From positions 1 to 35,032 of the forward strand of contig CALXWL010000009.1 in the NCBI GenBank assembly GCA_944392385.1: 35,032 bases of DNA, given 5' to 3'. Under the pieces are notes generated by a model. The model was given only the letters and a program-made list of their open reading frames with translations, was not told where the DNA came from and did not search any database. The DNA is from an uncultured Clostridia bacterium (GTDB lineage: Bacteria > Bacillota > Clostridia > TANB77 > CAG-508). Shown here piece after piece: positions 33,544 to 35,032 of this stretch; the first letter of the stretch is position 1; every line of letters begins with the position of its first letter. The position numbers were made by a program, and so were the translations under genes.

Positions 33544-33975
33544 TTAAAGTTTTATTTCAATTTCAACACCTGCTGGTAAATCTAATTTCATTAGATTATC
33601 AACTGTAGCTTGAGTTGGATATAATATATCAATAACTCTTTTATGTGTTCTCATCTCAAATTGTTCTCTTGAATCTTTATCTTTGTGTGGTGAACGAATT
33701 ATTGTAACTACTTCCCTTTTAGTTGGTAGTGGAATAGGACCTGAAACTTTAGCTCCTGTTCTTTTAGCAGTATCTACTATTTTTTCAGCAGACTGATCTA
33801 TAAGAACGTGATCATAAGCCTTTAATCTTATTCTTATTTTTTCATTTGTAGCCATCACCTTTTTTGCCACTTTTGTAGCTTTTTCTGTTTTTGGTTTACT
33901 TGATGTTTTTGCTACTGTTTTCTTTGATTCTTGTTGAACCTTTTTTGTGTTTTCAACTTCTGCTCCTTTTGCCAT
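33544..33975 (-). CDS. rpsJ: Ribosomal protein S10 with a lysine-rich N-terminal extension
   Basis: The core ([20 protein letters not shown] to the end) is a normal S10 of about 102 residues, with the signature [19 protein letters not shown]. It is preceded by 41 extra residues rich in Lys, Ala, Thr and Val. The long start at 33975 has AAGGAGG 9 bases upstream; the internal Met at residue 41 has only a badly spaced AAGGTG, so the extension is probably made. S10 also acts as NusE in antitermination. It is the first gene of the S10 cluster. Confidence 0.95.
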   Translation of the reverse strand: MAKGAEVENTKKVQQESKKTVAKTSSKPKTEKATKVAKKVMATNEKIRIRLKAYDHVLIDQSAEKIVDTAKRTGAKVSGPIPLPTKREVVTIIRSPHKDKDSREQFEMRTHKRVIDILYPTQATVDNLMKLDLPAGVEIEIKL

Positions 33976-34236
33976 GTTAAATTCCCTCCTTTAAATATTT
34001 TAACGAATTCATATTTCTTCTGGCATCTTGAAATATATTCGTTTTAATTACCTTAGGAAAGTTATTAACGCACCCTGGTGTTTCATCTTAATCCATTTAA
34101 AAATCCTAGAAAAAGCCTAGGACAAGTGCTAATTTTCTAACTTATCCGCCCGGTCTAAGCCAAGACATACTCTGCGAAAGTTCCCTCCACCTTTAACAGT
34201 GTAGCCACATTTCGCTTCAACGCAAATCTACACGCA
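33976..34236 (-). ncRNA. Candidate structured 5' leader of the S10 operon
   Basis: About 260 untranslated bases separate the promoter from rpsJ. They are clearly less AT-rich than other spacers and contain pairing segments: GTGTAG (34228-34233) with CTACAC (34199-34204), TCCTAG with CTAGGA around 34108-34126, and CACC-AG-GGTG at 34071-34080. Blocks such as GGAGGGAACTTTCGCAGAG and CTTTCCTAAGGTAATTAA look non-random. By position it could be an r-protein autoregulatory leader. I cannot assign it to a named family. Confidence 0.5.
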
Positions 34237-34258
34237 GTAATTATTATACTGCGTGTAG
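34228..34258. promoter_or_regulatory. Perfect 12-bp inverted repeat over the S10 promoter -10 box
   Basis: CTACACGCAGTA (34228-34239) and TACTGCGTGTAG (34247-34258) flank a 7-base centre. The right arm and centre contain the -10 hexamer, so a bound repressor would block transcription. The left arm lies at the start of the transcript and can pair again inside the leader. Confidence 0.65.
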
Positions 34259-34272
34259 GCTAAGTTTGTCAA
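34243..34272 (-). promoter_or_regulatory. Consensus sigma-A promoter of the S10-spc-alpha cluster
   Basis: TTGACA (34267-34272), an 18-base spacer and TATAAT (34243-34248) on the minus strand match both consensus hexamers exactly, as expected for a heavily transcribed ribosomal cluster. Confidence 0.85.
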
Positions 34273-34334
34273 TACTTTTGGTAAATTTTTTCAAAAATAT
34301 TGTTAGTAGATAATGGTTTTTATGTTATTATATA

Positions 34335-34742
34335 AACCTTATTCAGAAAAAAACTTCGATGGCATATCTGAAAAAAAACTTCGAAGGCATACAGAAAAGC
34401 CCCTTTAACAAGGGGGCTGTCGCCTTAGCGACTGGGGGTTCTTTACACTTTTTTTCAATTTCTATTCCTATTTTTTTTGATGGACAGTAAAAATCTAAAA
34501 TGTAATTATCTATTATTTTTTATCTCATAAATCTTACTTGGAATTTTTCTAGATATTGATATCAAAGTTTGTTTTCTTCTGGTGTTGCTTTGTTTCTTAG
34601 TTTTCTAGCCTTTTGAATTAAATTTTTGTTATATAGTAAATAAATTTGGTTCTCCGTTCTAAGAACCCCCAGTCGCTATCGCGACAGCCCCCTTGTTAAA
34701 GGGGCTTTCCTGTATGCCTTCGAAGTTTTTTTGAATAAGGTT
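34335..34742. mobile_element. Palindromic element, about 408 bp, carrying a DUF559 fragment
   Basis: The ends AACCTTATTC (34335-34344) and GAATAAGGTT (34733-34742) are inverted repeats, followed inward by CTTCGAAGGCATAC and the CCCCTTTAACAAGGGGG hairpin with GTCGC...GCGAC on both sides. The left arm has an extra copy of the CTTCGA(A/T)GGCAT unit. The middle holds the dead DUF559 frame. The same hairpin occurs in the cargo-less element at 1052-1200. No clear target-site duplication is visible. It lies just upstream of the S10 promoter. Confidence 0.75.
34454..34651 (-). pseudogene. DUF559 (Vsr/MTES-type) endonuclease fragment
   Basis: On the minus strand one frame reads NKNLIQKARKLRNKATPEEN, then KL*YQYLEKFQVRFMR*, then KIIDNYILDFYCPSKKIGIE. 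Apart from two stops this is the conserved N-terminal half of DUF559 proteins, whose usual pattern has Trp and Gln at the two stop positions (TGG to TGA, CAA to TAA). It breaks off just before the family's IDG-x-H region, and there is no start codon. It is clearly non-functional. The family is related to very-short-patch-repair-type nucleases. Confidence 0.8.
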
Positions 34743-34774
34743 GCCGTTGTTAGCATTTAGAGTTAATATACATT

Positions 34775-35032
34775 TTAGTTGTTTTTTGGTTGTTTTGTTT
34801 TTTTGGTTTTTCTTTTTACTGTTATGTGTTTTAGGATTATTAAACCTATTAGAGCTGCTGTTATGCTTCCCATTACTAGGTAGAAGCTTTGGTTTAGTTG
34901 TATTTCTTTGCCTTGTGGGGTTAGGTAGTATTCTTTTAGGGTTTCGTCTTCTTCGATTTTTTCTGTTTCGGATTTTGTTTGTTCGTCGTTTAGTGTTAGT
35001 AGTTCTTCTTCTTGGTAGATTTCGTGGGTGTT
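34775..35032 (-). CDS. C-terminus of a membrane-anchored surface protein (5' end beyond the window)
   Basis: The last 85 residues are a Glu/Lys/Thr-rich hydrophilic stretch (EEELLTLNDEQTKSETEKIE), then one membrane helix (FYLVMGSITAALIGLIILKH) and a basic tail (KRKTKKTKQPKNN). This is a C-terminal anchor in the style of cell-wall or membrane surface proteins, but I see no LPxTG sorting motif. Codon choice is unlike the neighbours: Asn, Asp and Tyr use only C-ending codons and Leu uses CTA. Identity of the full protein cannot be judged. Confidence 0.7.
   Translation of the reverse strand, partial: NTHEIYQEEELLTLNDEQTKSETEKIEEDETLKEYYLTPQGKEIQLNQSFYLVMGSITAALIGLIILKHITVKRKTKKTKQPKNN

Noticed and set aside
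34335..34742. Possible insertion sequence with transposase
   Set aside because: The only coding trace inside is a DUF559 fragment; no transposase motif is present and no target duplication is clear.

Overview
The window looks like a chromosomal segment of a low-GC, anaerobic, spore-related Clostridia-type Firmicute, most likely an uncultured gut lineage. I infer this from A/T-rich codon use, strong AGGAGG ribosome-binding sites, many TTG starts, zinc-ribbon versions of S4, S14, L24, L31, L36 and Adk, a meso-DAP-type MurE (DNPR motif), a Spo0E-family phosphatase, and Clostridia-style prepilin-like surface proteins. The genus cannot be fixed from sequence reading alone.

Region by region. (1) 1-1640: the start of a type IV prepilin-like surface protein with Fn3-like repeats, preceded by a palindromic mobile-type repeat, a heptamer-repeat tract, and a short leader reading frame interrupted by an (AG)8 microsatellite. 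The leader has a promoter with 11-bp iterons. (2) 1760-2840: a HepT/MntA-type toxin-antitoxin pair bracketed by about 75-bp direct repeats. (3) 2840-6560: operator-like palindromes, a membrane-anchored hypothetical, a GNAT acetyltransferase and purA. (4) 6784-8358: the first of only three plus-strand genes, a YtcJ-like amidohydrolase. (5) 8558-13289: a peptidoglycan/division cluster, murE-mraY-ftsW-murG, in which mraY carries a one-base frameshift. (6) 13478-16640: a broken diversity-generating retroelement (DGR) neighbourhood. It holds a 5' fragment of a DGR-type reverse transcriptase, a convergent MutS-domain-like accessory gene, and a prepilin-like target protein whose 3' end is a GC-rich variable repeat. 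Upstream of the target is a second microsatellite leader with the same promoter and iterons as in region 1. (7) 16753-17169: a small membrane protein. (8) 17213-34272: the S10-spc-alpha ribosomal supercluster, all on the minus strand (rpsJ to rplQ, then a small membrane ORF and rpmE). It is driven by a consensus sigma-A promoter overlapped by a perfect 12-bp inverted repeat and followed by a long, structured-looking leader. rpmD (L30) is missing. (9) 34335-34742: a palindromic element containing a dead DUF559 endonuclease fragment, then the 3' end of a surface-anchored protein leaving the window.

The most notable theme is a surface-variation module that occurs twice. Each copy has an 11-bp iteron array exactly 17 bp upstream of a TTGAAA-17-TAAAAT promoter, a short leader ORF containing a dinucleotide microsatellite, and a prepilin-like gene. 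In one copy the leader is in frame, runs to within 3 bases of the prepilin start, and that prepilin ends in a DGR variable repeat. In the other copy the repeat number puts the leader out of frame. This suggests slipped-strand phase variation combined with retroelement hypermutation on one class of surface protein, and I have not seen that combination described.
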